In this document: piece after piece, positions 24,407-32,903 of the stretch
How positions within the stretch are numbered: position 1 is the first letter of the stretch
Layout: every line of letters starts with the position of its first letter
Source of the DNA: Deltaproteobacteria bacterium
Lineage (GTDB): Bacteria; Myxococcota; UBA727; VGSZ01
NCBI GenBank assembly: GCA_020850995.1
Contig: JADZDP010000158.1
Coordinates: 1 to 64,000 of the forward strand
DNA: 64,000 bases
Direction: 5' to 3'
Notes under the pieces: model-generated
What the model was told of the DNA's origin: nothing
What the model saw: the letters and a program-made list of their open reading frames with translations, nothing else
Database searches by the model: none
Made by a program: the position numbers and the translations under genes

Positions 24407-24423
24407 CGCCCTTGCCGGGCGTC
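24405..24423 (+). terminator. Weak hairpin after the antiterminator gene
   Basis: GACGCCC and GGGCGTC form a perfect 7-bp stem around TTGCC, starting inside the stop codon of the antiterminator gene. No T tract follows, so it may be an attenuator or pause site instead of a full terminator. Its position just before the long downstream run makes it a natural antitermination target, which is inference. Confidence 0.35.
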
Positions 24424-24595
24424 GTCAAAGAGGCAAGCTTCCGAGCGCGTTTCGTGAGTGACCCGAGCGAGGCCGAGGCGGCGCTCGGGCGAGGAAGGAC
24501 CGTTCCGTGAGGGGCGGCGACAACAGGGCTTTCCCGTCGGTCTGCGGCATGCGCCGGGACCGAAATGGGCGGAGCCTTGCTGGAGAACGATCATC

Positions 24596-25876
24596 ATGAC
24601 TGAGAAGATCGCCGTCATTGGCCTCGGCTACGTCGGCCTCCCCGTGGCGCTCGCCTTCGCGCGCAAGTTCCCCGGCACCGTGGGCTTCGACATCAATGCT
24701 GCGCGTGTGGATGAGCTCAACCGTGGCCACGACCGCACCGGCGAGACCAGCGAGGCAGAGCTCAGGAGCGCGGGGCTCAAGGCGACCGCGCGCCTCGACG
24801 ATCTCAAGGGCTGCACCTTCTTCGTCGTCGCCGTGCCCACGCCGGTGGACGAGACCAAGCGCCCGGACCTGACGCCCCTCGTGAAGGCGAGCGAGACCGT
24901 GGGCCGCGTGCTCGGCAAGGGCGCCGTGGTGGTCTACGAGTCCACCGTGTACCCGGGCGTCACCGAGCATGCGTGCGGCCCGGTGTTGGAGCGCGTCTCG
25001 GGCCTCACCTGCGGCGTCGACTTCACGCTCGGCTACTCGCCCGAGCGCATCAACCCCGGCGACAAAGAGCACACGCTCGAGCGCATTACCAAGATCGTGA
25101 GCGGGCAAGACGCGGCCACGCTCGATCGGGTCGCGTCAACGTACGGGGCCATCATCAGCGCCGGCATCTATCGCGCGGGGAGCATCAAGGTGGCCGAGGC
25201 CGCCAAGGTCATCGAGAACACGCAGCGCGACCTGAACATCGCGCTCATGAACGAGCTCGCGATGATCTTCGAGAAGCTCGGCATTCGCACGCGTGACGTG
25301 CTCGATGCCGCCGGCACCAAGTGGAACTTCCTGAAGTTCTCGCCGGGCCTGGTGGGTGGCCACTGCATCGGCGTGGACCCCTACTACCTCACCACCATGG
25401 CCGAGCAGCTCGGCTATCACCCGCAGGTCATCTTGGCCGGGCGCCGCATCAACGACGGCATGGGCGCGTGGGTGGCGCAGCGCCTGGTGAAGATGTTGGT
25501 GCACGCCGACGCGCACGTGAAGGGCGCGCGCATCGGCATCTTGGGGCTGACCTTCAAGGAGGACGTGCCCGACCTGCGCAACTCGCGCGTGCCCGACATC
25601 GTGGCGGAGCTCAAGCAGTTTGGCTGCGTGCCGCTAGTGACCGACGCGTATGCGGACGCTGCCGAGGCGAAGCATGAGTATGGTGTCGAGCTGGTGCCGC
25701 TCGACCGGCTGCGCGAGCTCGATGGCTTGGTCGTCGCGGTGGCGCATCGCGCGTACCGTGAGATGCCCGTGGGTGAGCTCGTGGGGCGGGTGAAGCAGGG
25801 TGGGGCGGTGGTGGACGTGAAGAGCATGCTCGAGCCGGCGCGGGTGCCGGCGGGTGTGCGGTATTGGAGCGTGTGA
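24596..25876 (+). CDS. UDP-sugar 6-dehydrogenase, TviB/WbpO-like
   Basis: A 426-residue NAD-dependent enzyme that oxidises C6 of a UDP-sugar, probably a UDP-N-acetylhexosamine, to the uronic acid. It has the N-terminal Rossmann loop GLGYVGLPVA, the GYSPERINPGD substrate segment, the catalytic Cys257 in GGHCIGVDPYYL, and a C-terminal domain with LGLTFKEDVPDLRNS. These patterns are closer to TviB/WbpO than to UDP-glucose dehydrogenase. ATG 24596 has GGAG about ten bases upstream. A diverged copy of its last 55 residues recurs at 28851-29045. Confidence 0.9.
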   Translation: MTEKIAVIGLGYVGLPVALAFARKFPGTVGFDINAARVDELNRGHDRTGETSEAELRSAGLKATARLDDLKGCTFFVVAVPTPVDETKRPDLTPLVKASETVGRVLGKGAVVVYESTVYPGVTEHACGPVLERVSGLTCGVDFTLGYSPERINPGDKEHTLERITKIVSGQDAATLDRVASTYGAIISAGIYRAGSIKVAEAAKVIENTQRDLNIALMNELAMIFEKLGIRTRDVLDAAGTKWNFLKFSPGLVGGHCIGVDPYYLTTMAEQLGYHPQVILAGRRINDGMGAWVAQRLVKMLVHADAHVKGARIGILGLTFKEDVPDLRNSRVPDIVAELKQFGCVPLVTDAYADAAEAKHEYGVELVPLDRLRELDGLVVAVAHRAYREMPVGELVGRVKQGGAVVDVKSMLEPARVPAGVRYWSV

Positions 25877-25878
25877 TG

Positions 25879-27490
25879 CTTGCTGGGCAAGGTGGACGCG
25901 ATTCCGATCATGCCGCAATGCTGACCTCCGCGCGACGGAACGACGCGTAACGAGCCCATGCCGATTGCCATCGCTCGGAGACGACGGGAGCGGGGATGGC
26001 GAGGATGCGGCGCAGCCCGTGCGGCGCGCACGACTGCCCCGGGAGAGTCACGCATTGCTGCATCTGCCAGCAGGCCTCTCCGTGGCGTCGCTGCCGATCG
26101 GGAGGCGCTGACGTTAGAAGGACGCGTAGCGCATCTTGCGCATGCGCTGCCGCATGTAGCGCAGCGCGGCGGCCATCGCGTTCCGCGCGTTCTCGGCATC
26201 AGCGGGGAGGCGCTTGGGTTGCCTGCGCAGGTTCTGTTGGATGCGGTCGATGCCGTTGTTGTCGTCGTCAAGGTGGACGCTTCGGTACCAGGCCTTCATC
26301 TCGTGCTCGTCCTGTGGGTCGCAGGCGTCGACGACCGCGTCGAGGTACCTCGCCAAGTGGTCGAAGGCGCCGAGCTCGACGACCTCCACGTCGGGCACGC
26401 GGCGACCGAGCGCTTCGGGCAACGCGCGCCGCGCGGGAGCGACATCCTGCACGCAGTGCAGCAGCACGTCGGTGCGGTCGTCGAGGAGCCAGGCGACGCC
26501 GGCAGCGATGCGATCCGCGAGCTGGGCAGGATCGACGTTTGCCCCTACAGCGCACCGCCACGTCGCCAACTCCTCGCCGCGCTCATCGTAGGCGGTCACA
26601 CTCCCAACCCACGCCTTGCGGTAGTGGTCCTGCATCTGCGGCGGCGGTGCGCCCTGGTACGGCTCCCAGCGGCTGCACGGGGCGCCTTCGCGCGGTTCCG
26701 CCATCCGCACCGACATCCGGCCGAGGCCGTAGCGAGTCGACGCGGTGCCGCCCGGCGACGCAGTCGTGTCGCGTGCTGCCGCCTCGAGCTCGGCCGCGGG
26801 ATCGGCGATCTCGGCGCCCATGCGCATGACGTGGTCCTGCAAGAACGCGCGGCCGGGAGGCACGCAGCCCACGGTGCGCAGCGTCCGATGGAGGGCGCGG
26901 CTGTTGTCGTCCGCACTGAGCGCACCGACGACGCGCGCCATGTCTGGCAGCATGCGCTCGACGATGTCGACGCGAAGCTTGATCGGTTTGAGCGTCGGCC
27001 CGTTACGCACGCCGGCCTCGCGGTGGAGCGCTTCATCGACGAGGTACGCGCCGAAGCGCCCGAAGTACGTTCCGGACGAAGCCTGCTCGAGGCGGCGGAA
27101 CTTCTTGCCGTCGACGTCGACCTCCTCCGCGTCGGTCACGAGCTCCTACACGCGCACCTCCTCGGCCCGATCGAGAACGTCCCGCATGACCGCAAAGCTC
27201 GCGTCGCTCTGTTGCTCGAACGTCGCGTTCGGGCCGACGCGCTCCGCGGCCTCGTGTCTGAGCTTCCGGACCAGCTCGTCGACGAGCTTGGCGCGCTCGG
27301 GGCTCATCGCCAGGCGCGTAGGGCCGCGCCTCTTCCCGGTTGGGGCCTTCTTCGGCTTCGGCACGATTTCCTCGCCGACCAGCCTTTTCCTCGGAGGGCG
27401 AGTGCTCAAGCGCAATCGACCGCCTCGCCACGGTCACACGAGCGCTCGCGTGCGGCGCTCAGGTTCGGGTCCCGCCTTGCCGAACCTACT
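25879..27490. mobile_element. Insertion sequence remnant with possible inverted ends
   Basis: Around the decayed transposase, forward 25879-25903 and the reverse complement of about 27463-27487 share GGCAAGG and match at roughly 14 of 25 bases. If these are the terminal repeats the element was about 1.6 kb and inserted right after the UDP-sugar dehydrogenase stop. The end match is weak, so the limits are approximate. Confidence 0.4.
25908..27415 (-). pseudogene. Decayed transposase, ISKra4-like
   Basis: Read from 27415 down, one frame gives an N-terminal piece (to a TAG at 27146-27148), then in the same frame a 341-residue piece with GKKFRRLEQASSGTYFG and HCVQDVAPARRALPEAL, stopped by TAA at 26114-26116. 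The same frame goes on with RLPIGSDATE, and after a one-base slip near 26075 continues as ACWQMQQCVTLPGQS to a stop at 25908-25910. So one original transposase of about 500 residues has two nonsense codons and one frameshift. The order of motifs resembles ISKra4-family transposases; the family name is from memory and tentative. Confidence 0.7.
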
Positions 27491-27561
27491 CCGGCGATGG
27501 GAAGCATCACAGGTAATGAGATACGGGTCGAGCGGCCCGAGCCAACGGTAACGCTTCTAGG

Positions 27562-28851
27562 ATGACGTACCGGCCTGCAATATCATCGAGAAGCGAACCC
27601 GGGAGTTCTTGGCTGGACGAGATTATTGCCGCGTTCCGTACGCCCGAGCTTGCGGTCTGGGGGCTCGTCGTCATCTTGATGCCATATTACGTTGTCAAGA
27701 GCGGAATGCCGCAGCCCTCGGACTACCTCATGTTGCTGATTCTGCCGCTCGCAATGCCGCGAGGCATTCCGGCGATTCCGGACCCCCTGAAGGCAGCCAT
27801 CGCAGCACTTTTCATGTTCGCAGGGTACGCAGCGTTTGCGAATCTGGTTTGGGGCGTGCTCCTCATCGACCATGAGATCACGAAAGTTGGCGCGCTCGGC
27901 TTCGCTGCGTTCTACTTGTTTAACGCGTTGGTGTTTGCATCCTGTGTGGTGCTCTATGTCGTGAACAAGAATCGGTTCATTCTTGTCACCATCTGGTCGA
28001 CAGTGGCCGCACTACTGCTTCAGTTTGCGCTCTTTGCCGCACGCGGCGGAGCAGGGGGGTTCCGCGAGAAGCTGTTCTTCAATAATCCGAATCAGCTTGG
28101 CTATTACGCGCTTCTTTGCGCTACGCTCGTCGCCTTCGGGTTTCAGCGAGCACGGGTGCCAGTGTGGCTCGCGGGGTCTTCACTAGCAATCACCGCGTTG
28201 CTGGCAGCGCTCTCGTTGTCAAAGGCCGCGATTATCGGGACAGTCGTGGTGGCTTTTGTCGCTGCCATTCGGAAGCCAGTCCTGCTTGCGGTGACAGCTT
28301 TGGTAATGCTGCTCGCGACGCAAGCGAGGGACCCCGCAGCGCTGGTCGACAAGTTGGTCCTTCGCATGACGGACCTCGGGGAGCAGGGTGACGACACGCT
28401 TGAGGGTCGCGGTTACAGCCGAATCGAAATGCACCCGGAATACCTTGTGCTTGGTGCCGGTGAGGTTGGCCATGACCGACACGGCGATTTTGGTGGGGAG
28501 TTGCACTCTTCTTGGGCGACGACCCTCTTCTCCTACGGCGTCGTCGGCCTTGCGCTACTCTTGGTCTTTCTCTGGCGAGCCCTGCGCTTGCTGCGGCCCG
28601 CCGACTGGCTCTTTCTGGTCCCCATATTCTGGTACGGCTTCACTCACCAGGGCATGCGTTTCCGCCTGTTCTGGGCGTTTATCGCTTTTGTGTGCGTCGC
28701 CACGTACCACGCGCATCTGATTGCAGCGCGACGGATATCGCGTTTGCGGTCGCGTCCGGTCCACGCCCGGTCTACGCAAAGACATCGGCGAGCACTGTGG
28801 CCCCTTTCGACATCGTTGCCGCATTCAAGCGACCGATGGGCCAGGCACTGA
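27562..28851 (+). CDS. O-antigen ligase/polymerase-like membrane protein
   Basis: A 429-residue protein with about ten hydrophobic segments. The region FNNPNQLGYY followed by more helices, then a periplasmic loop with GRGYSRI and HPEYLVLGAG, and GELHSSWATTLFSYG, is the pattern of the Wzy_C/WaaL family that joins or polymerises lipid-linked glycans at the periplasmic face. The last ~35 residues are Arg/Ser-rich and unlike the family, probably because the 3' end was rearranged: the next 195 bases hold a dehydrogenase fragment. The GC is lower than in the genes before 26 kb. Confidence 0.78.
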   Translation: MTYRPAISSRSEPGSSWLDEIIAAFRTPELAVWGLVVILMPYYVVKSGMPQPSDYLMLLILPLAMPRGIPAIPDPLKAAIAALFMFAGYAAFANLVWGVLLIDHEITKVGALGFAAFYLFNALVFASCVVLYVVNKNRFILVTIWSTVAALLLQFALFAARGGAGGFREKLFFNNPNQLGYYALLCATLVAFGFQRARVPVWLAGSSLAITALLAALSLSKAAIIGTVVVAFVAAIRKPVLLAVTALVMLLATQARDPAALVDKLVLRMTDLGEQGDDTLEGRGYSRIEMHPEYLVLGAGEVGHDRHGDFGGELHSSWATTLFSYGVVGLALLLVFLWRALRLLRPADWLFLVPIFWYGFTHQGMRFRLFWAFIAFVCVATYHAHLIAARRISRLRSRPVHARSTQRHRRALWPLSTSLPHSSDRWARH

Positions 28852-29045
28852 TGACGAGCAGTCGCTATTTGGCCATCCTGACCGACCTCGATGGGAGCGT
28901 CGTGGCGGTCCCGCACGATGCGCACAGAACGATGCCGGTTGGAGAACTGCTCACCCGGGTGAAGAAGTCCGTGGTCGTTGTCGACGTGAAGAGCATGATC
29001 GACCCGCCCGGTGTCCCTCAAGGCCAGAGCCACTGGAGCTTGTGA
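28851..29045 (+). pseudogene. C-terminal fragment of a UDP-sugar dehydrogenase
   Basis: A 64-residue frame whose last 55 residues align without gaps to the end of the dehydrogenase at 24596-25876: DLDGSVVAV, MPVGELLTRVK, VVDVKSM and HWSL match DLDG/ELDGLVVAV, MPVGELVGRVK, VVDVKSM and YWSV. The DNA is clearly diverged, so it is not a recent duplication but the tail of a second dehydrogenase whose body was lost. The ATG overlaps the ligase stop (TGATG), so it may still be translated, but it lacks all catalytic residues. Confidence 0.75.
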
Positions 29046-29052
29046 CCCCGCG

Positions 29053-29856
29053 ATGGCCCGCGTTCTTGCCGCAGTTGCGTCCCGATTGGATTCGAAACGG
29101 TTGCCCCGCAAGGCGATCGTCGATGTCGCGGGTGTCCCGCTCGCTCGCCGGGTGCTTGACGTCGCCTCACAGATGGCCGGCGTCAATGAGGTGGCACTCT
29201 GTACAACGAAGCGGGGAGTCGATGACGAGCTCTGTGATCACGCGCGGAGGTGGGGCCATCGGACGACGCGGGGCGAGGAGCAGGACATGCTCTCGCGGTT
29301 CCTCGACGCCGCGGCCGAGCTCAACGCGGACTATGTCGTCCGCGTGACTGGAGATAATCCGTTCTCCGACCCGGACTACGCATCTGCGCTCATCCGGGAT
29401 GTCGTGAAGCGCGGTGCCGACTACGGGCGCACCCAGCCGTTGCCGTTGGGCGCGACGGTCGAGGTAATGTCGGTGCCGATGATGCAGCGCCTTCATGCAG
29501 CAATGGCCGACCCGAACGAGAGCGAATATTTGATGCTCTACGCATTCGCCCCCGATGCCAACCGCTGCCTGGTCCATGAACCCGACGCCGCAGGCCACCG
29601 GCAACCGGAGTTGAGCCTGACCGTCGACACGTCCGATGACCTCTCGTTTGCAAGTGAAGTGTTCAGACGGCTCGGTGGGCGCCGGGTCGGGCTGACGGCA
29701 ATCCTCGAGGTGGCCAAGGACCTACTCCCCGCCCGCCGGCTCGACGCCCAAGCGACGGTCAAGGTGCCTTCAGGATCGATGTCGTTCGCAGCGCTCCAAG
29801 AGATGCTCCACGAACGCGCGATGCGCTCTGAGCGCCAGGCGGTCGCGGTCTCGTGA
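29053..29856 (+). CDS. SpsF-like cytidylyltransferase-type protein
   Basis: A 267-residue protein of the CMP-sugar synthetase fold. The N-terminus VLAAVASRLDSKRLPRKAI carries the R-x-x-S-x-R-L-P-x-K phosphate-binding signature, and a D-containing VRVTGDNPFSDP follows. It is most like SpsF and glycosyl-CMP transferases in surface polysaccharide loci. It may activate a sugar acid, perhaps the product of the NeuB enzyme two genes downstream, but a second cytidylyltransferase at 49895 is a closer match to NeuA. Its stop overlaps the GTG of the next gene. Confidence 0.7.
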   Translation: MARVLAAVASRLDSKRLPRKAIVDVAGVPLARRVLDVASQMAGVNEVALCTTKRGVDDELCDHARRWGHRTTRGEEQDMLSRFLDAAAELNADYVVRVTGDNPFSDPDYASALIRDVVKRGADYGRTQPLPLGATVEVMSVPMMQRLHAAMADPNESEYLMLYAFAPDANRCLVHEPDAAGHRQPELSLTVDTSDDLSFASEVFRRLGGRRVGLTAILEVAKDLLPARRLDAQATVKVPSGSMSFAALQEMLHERAMRSERQAVAVS

Positions 29857-30740
29857 AGGCGCTCGTTTGCACCGCTCTCCATCCTTCGTCCGAACGCTAT
29901 TGGAGCGAATTTGTGGCCTCCGTCAACCGACAGTCGGTCTCCGGGTTCGGGCTGCTCGTTGCGCTCGACGGTGTCGGCGCCCCGGCGCTGTGGCCGAACA
30001 ACGCTCCGTCGGCCACCGTTCCGGCATCTGGAGGCACGATCGCCGACGTGCGGAGCAGTCTCTGGGGCTCTGCCGTCGAGCGTGCGGACGTGATCATCAT
30101 GGCTGACTCGGACGACATCCTTGAACCAAGTCGCGTCGAGCTAGCCATCGACGCTCACGCGGCTGGCGCGGCCGTGTCGTCGTGCTCGCTTGCCCTCGTC
30201 GACGAAGATGGGTGCGCCCTTGAAGTGACCCAGGGCCGTGACGTTGTTCGTCACGACGATCTTCTCCCCGCCGCGAACATCCTCGGGGGCTCGAATTCCG
30301 CGTTTGCCGCGACAGTGTTGCGCGAGCTGATTCCAGTGCCGTCACCGACAGTCGTCGTGGACTGGTTCATTGCGCTCGGGGCGTGGCTTCGCGGAGTGCC
30401 ATTTGCGCACTCTCACGCGATTGGGACGAGATACCGCCAGCACCGGAATAGCTTCATTGGTGCGAGCCGCTGCTATGACGCCAACTGCATTCGGGCGCGA
30501 GCAGTGGTCGTCGAAAACCTACTCGCAGCGGTAGCTCGCGATGCGCCGCCGACGGAACGCGGCGAGCTGCTCCGTCGGCGGCAAGCGGACGTGGCTGCGT
30601 TTCGCACGTGGATGGGCGTCGACAAGCACGCAGCGCGCTACGTCGCCGCGGTCAACCGGCTCGTCAAGGAGGGAGAGGCGCTCCCTTGGTGGAAAGAAGT
30701 GGCTTGTGTGGAGTTGGAGGCACTGTGGCGGCAGGCGTGA
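29853..30740 (+). CDS. Family 2 glycosyltransferase
   Basis: A 295-residue cytoplasmic GT-A enzyme. N-terminal VCTALHPSSERYWSEFVASVNRQ is the usual opening of GT2 proteins, and MADSDD at residues 84-88 is the DxD-type metal/nucleotide site. The C-terminal part has a Trp/His-rich acceptor region. GTG 29853 overlaps the stop of the gene before. Donor and acceptor cannot be told. Confidence 0.75.
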   Translation: MKALVCTALHPSSERYWSEFVASVNRQSVSGFGLLVALDGVGAPALWPNNAPSATVPASGGTIADVRSSLWGSAVERADVIIMADSDDILEPSRVELAIDAHAAGAAVSSCSLALVDEDGCALEVTQGRDVVRHDDLLPAANILGGSNSAFAATVLRELIPVPSPTVVVDWFIALGAWLRGVPFAHSHAIGTRYRQHRNSFIGASRCYDANCIRARAVVVENLLAAVARDAPPTERGELLRRRQADVAAFRTWMGVDKHAARYVAAVNRLVKEGEALPWWKEVACVELEALWRQA

Positions 30741-31795
30741 AGTTCGGTGGACGTTCTATCGGGCCGGAGCACGCCCCGTACGTGATCGCCGAGATCGGTT
30801 CGAATCACAACGGCGACATGCAGCTCTGTCGGACGATCATCGATGCAGCCTGTGAAGCGGGCGCGGACGCCGTCAAGTTCCAGTCGTGGACGCGGAGCTC
30901 GCTTATCTGCGAGGCAGAATTCGAGAGGAACAGTTCCTATTCAGATACGAAGAGACACTTCGGCAGCCTTCGTGAAATGGTTGAGCGCTATGAGTTTACG
31001 CCGCAGCAGCACACGGAGATTTCCGACTACTGCCAGAAAATCGGCATCGACTTCATGTCGAGCGTCTTCTCTCGCGGCGAGGTGGATCTGGTTCTCCAAG
31101 TGGGAGCTCCAGCGCTCAAGATTGCGTCGATGGACGTGACCCACCTGCCGCTCTTGGAGTACGTGGGCAGCAAGGGAGCGCCCATCATTCTCTCCACCGG
31201 GATGGCGACTCTGGGTGAGGTCGAGGACGCGCTCGCGGCTATCCGCCGCGGTGGCAACGCGGACGTCGTCCTGCTGCATTGTGTGGCCGTGTACCCGACG
31301 CCTCCGGAACTCCTGAACCTCAAGAACATCACGACTCTCGCGACGACGTTTGGTGTTCCGGTCGGTTTCAGCGATCACTCGCTCGGCTCAGCGGCCGCGG
31401 TGGGGGCGGTGGCGCTCGGCGCGTGCATCATCGAGAAGCACTTCACGATCAACAAGGAGCTCGACGGGTGGGATCACCATATGTCGGCGGACCCGGCGGA
31501 GATGCGGCGGCTCGTGCAAGAAGGGCGGTTCGTCCATTCCGCCCTTGGATCGCCAATGCGAATTGTCTCGCAGGCGGAGATGGAGAAGCGCCTGAAGTTC
31601 CGGCGGCGCGCCGTCGCGGCCCGAGCGCTGCCGGTGGGCACGGTACTGAAAGCCGCTGACCTGGAGTTCAAGCGTCCCGGCAACGGCATCGGGCCGAACG
31701 AGCTCGGATACATTGTGGGTCGAGTGCTTCAGAGGCCGCTGAAGCTTGATGAGGAGATCATCTGGTCTGATATCGGCCCGGTGGGTGCACGTTGA
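30725..31795 (+). CDS. neuB: N-acylneuraminate-type synthase NeuB
   Basis: This TIM-barrel enzyme condenses phosphoenolpyruvate with an N-acetylated hexosamine to make a nine-carbon nonulosonic acid. The 356 residues include AEIGSNHNGDM near 22, DAVKFQSW, a substrate loop around KIASMDVTHLPLL, GFSDHSLGSAAAVGAVALGA and EKHFTI, and a C-terminal SAF (antifreeze-like) domain with LPVGTVLKAADLEFKRPG. It could make sialic, legionaminic or pseudaminic acid; LegB and the CBS-nucleotidyltransferase nearby favour a legionaminic type. GGAGG lies four bases before GTG 30725, and it overlaps the previous gene. Confidence 0.92.
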   Translation: MAAGVKFGGRSIGPEHAPYVIAEIGSNHNGDMQLCRTIIDAACEAGADAVKFQSWTRSSLICEAEFERNSSYSDTKRHFGSLREMVERYEFTPQQHTEISDYCQKIGIDFMSSVFSRGEVDLVLQVGAPALKIASMDVTHLPLLEYVGSKGAPIILSTGMATLGEVEDALAAIRRGGNADVVLLHCVAVYPTPPELLNLKNITTLATTFGVPVGFSDHSLGSAAAVGAVALGACIIEKHFTINKELDGWDHHMSADPAEMRRLVQEGRFVHSALGSPMRIVSQAEMEKRLKFRRRAVAARALPVGTVLKAADLEFKRPGNGIGPNELGYIVGRVLQRPLKLDEEIIWSDIGPVGAR

Positions 31796-32877
31796 GACTC
31801 TCGGAGAAGGAGCTTGAGCGGTGCGCCGCGCGCGCGGTGAGGACGAAGGTCCCGTCAGGCGCAACGCTGCGAAAGGCTGTCGAGATTCTCGATAAGGCTG
31901 GATTCGGCGTTGCGATTCTCGTCGGCGACCGCTCCGAGCTGGTCGCAATCCTCACCGACGGGGACGTGCGCCGCTGGATTCTCCGCGGTTGCGGGCTTGA
32001 CGTGCCAGTGCTCGACGCGGCGAACCGAACTCCGATCGTCGCCAGCCCGACGACGCTCCGAGAGGAAATCCGCGCCTTGATGCGCAGCCGCGAGAATCCA
32101 GTCAACCAGCTGCCGATCGTTGACGCGGACGGGGAGCTTCAAGGCCTCCTGCTCCGCGCCGACCTCGAAGGTGAGGACGAGGCGGTCCACGCCATTGTGA
32201 TGGCCGGAGGATTTGGAACAAGGCTCCGGCCACTCACCGACGCCACGCCAAAGCCGATGTTGCCGATTGGCGGAAAACCCCTGCTCGAGCACATCGTTTC
32301 TGACCTCGCGGCCGCCGGCATCCGCGATGTGAGCCTGACCACGCACTATCAAGCGGAGCAAATTGAGTCGCACTTCGGAGATGGGAGCGCGTTCGGCGTC
32401 GATGTTCGCTATGTGACCGAGACACAACCGCTGGGGACAGGTGGCGCGCTCAGCCTCGTGGACTCGGGAAGCCGCCCGCTCCTGGTGATGAACGGCGATA
32501 TCCTCACCCGAGTCGACTACCGGGCGTTGGTCTCCTTTCATCGCGAACAGTCGGCGGACGCGACCATCGCCGTCCGGAACTACGAAGTCTGCATCCCCTA
32601 CGGTGTCGTCGAGCGAGATGGCACTGAGGTCCGTGCGCTTCGCGAGAAGCCGACGGTGGGTTTTCTCGTAAACGCCGGGATCTACCTGGTCGAGTCGGCA
32701 GTGCAGCGGACGGTCCCGCAGGGCGTCCGGATCGACATGCCACAAATCATCGAGCGGGTGATTGCGGGCGGGGGGAAGGTGGTCACCTTCCCGATTCGGG
32801 AGTACTGGTTGGATATCGGGCGGCTTGAGGACTACGAGCGTGCCCAAGAAGACTTCGACAAGGGGCGCCTCGACTAA
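31792..32877 (+). CDS. CBS-domain sugar-1-phosphate nucleotidyltransferase
   Basis: A 361-residue fusion. Residues 1-120 form a pair of CBS motifs (FGVAILVGDRSELVAILTDGDVRR and NQLPIVDADGELQGLL). From about 133 follows a nucleotidyltransferase with AIVMAGGFGTRLRPLT, PKPMLPIGGKPLLEHI and VMNGDILT. This layout is that of PtmE, which in Campylobacter makes GDP-glucosamine for legionaminic acid. The start is TTG 31792, overlapping the NeuB stop (TTGA). A GDP-sugar product fits the LegB gene a few kilobases downstream. Confidence 0.85.
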   Translation: MRLSEKELERCAARAVRTKVPSGATLRKAVEILDKAGFGVAILVGDRSELVAILTDGDVRRWILRGCGLDVPVLDAANRTPIVASPTTLREEIRALMRSRENPVNQLPIVDADGELQGLLLRADLEGEDEAVHAIVMAGGFGTRLRPLTDATPKPMLPIGGKPLLEHIVSDLAAAGIRDVSLTTHYQAEQIESHFGDGSAFGVDVRYVTETQPLGTGGALSLVDSGSRPLLVMNGDILTRVDYRALVSFHREQSADATIAVRNYEVCIPYGVVERDGTEVRALREKPTVGFLVNAGIYLVESAVQRTVPQGVRIDMPQIIERVIAGGGKVVTFPIREYWLDIGRLEDYERAQEDFDKGRLD

Positions 32878-32903
32878 GCGCGTTCCAATGTCTTAAGCCG
32901 CGG

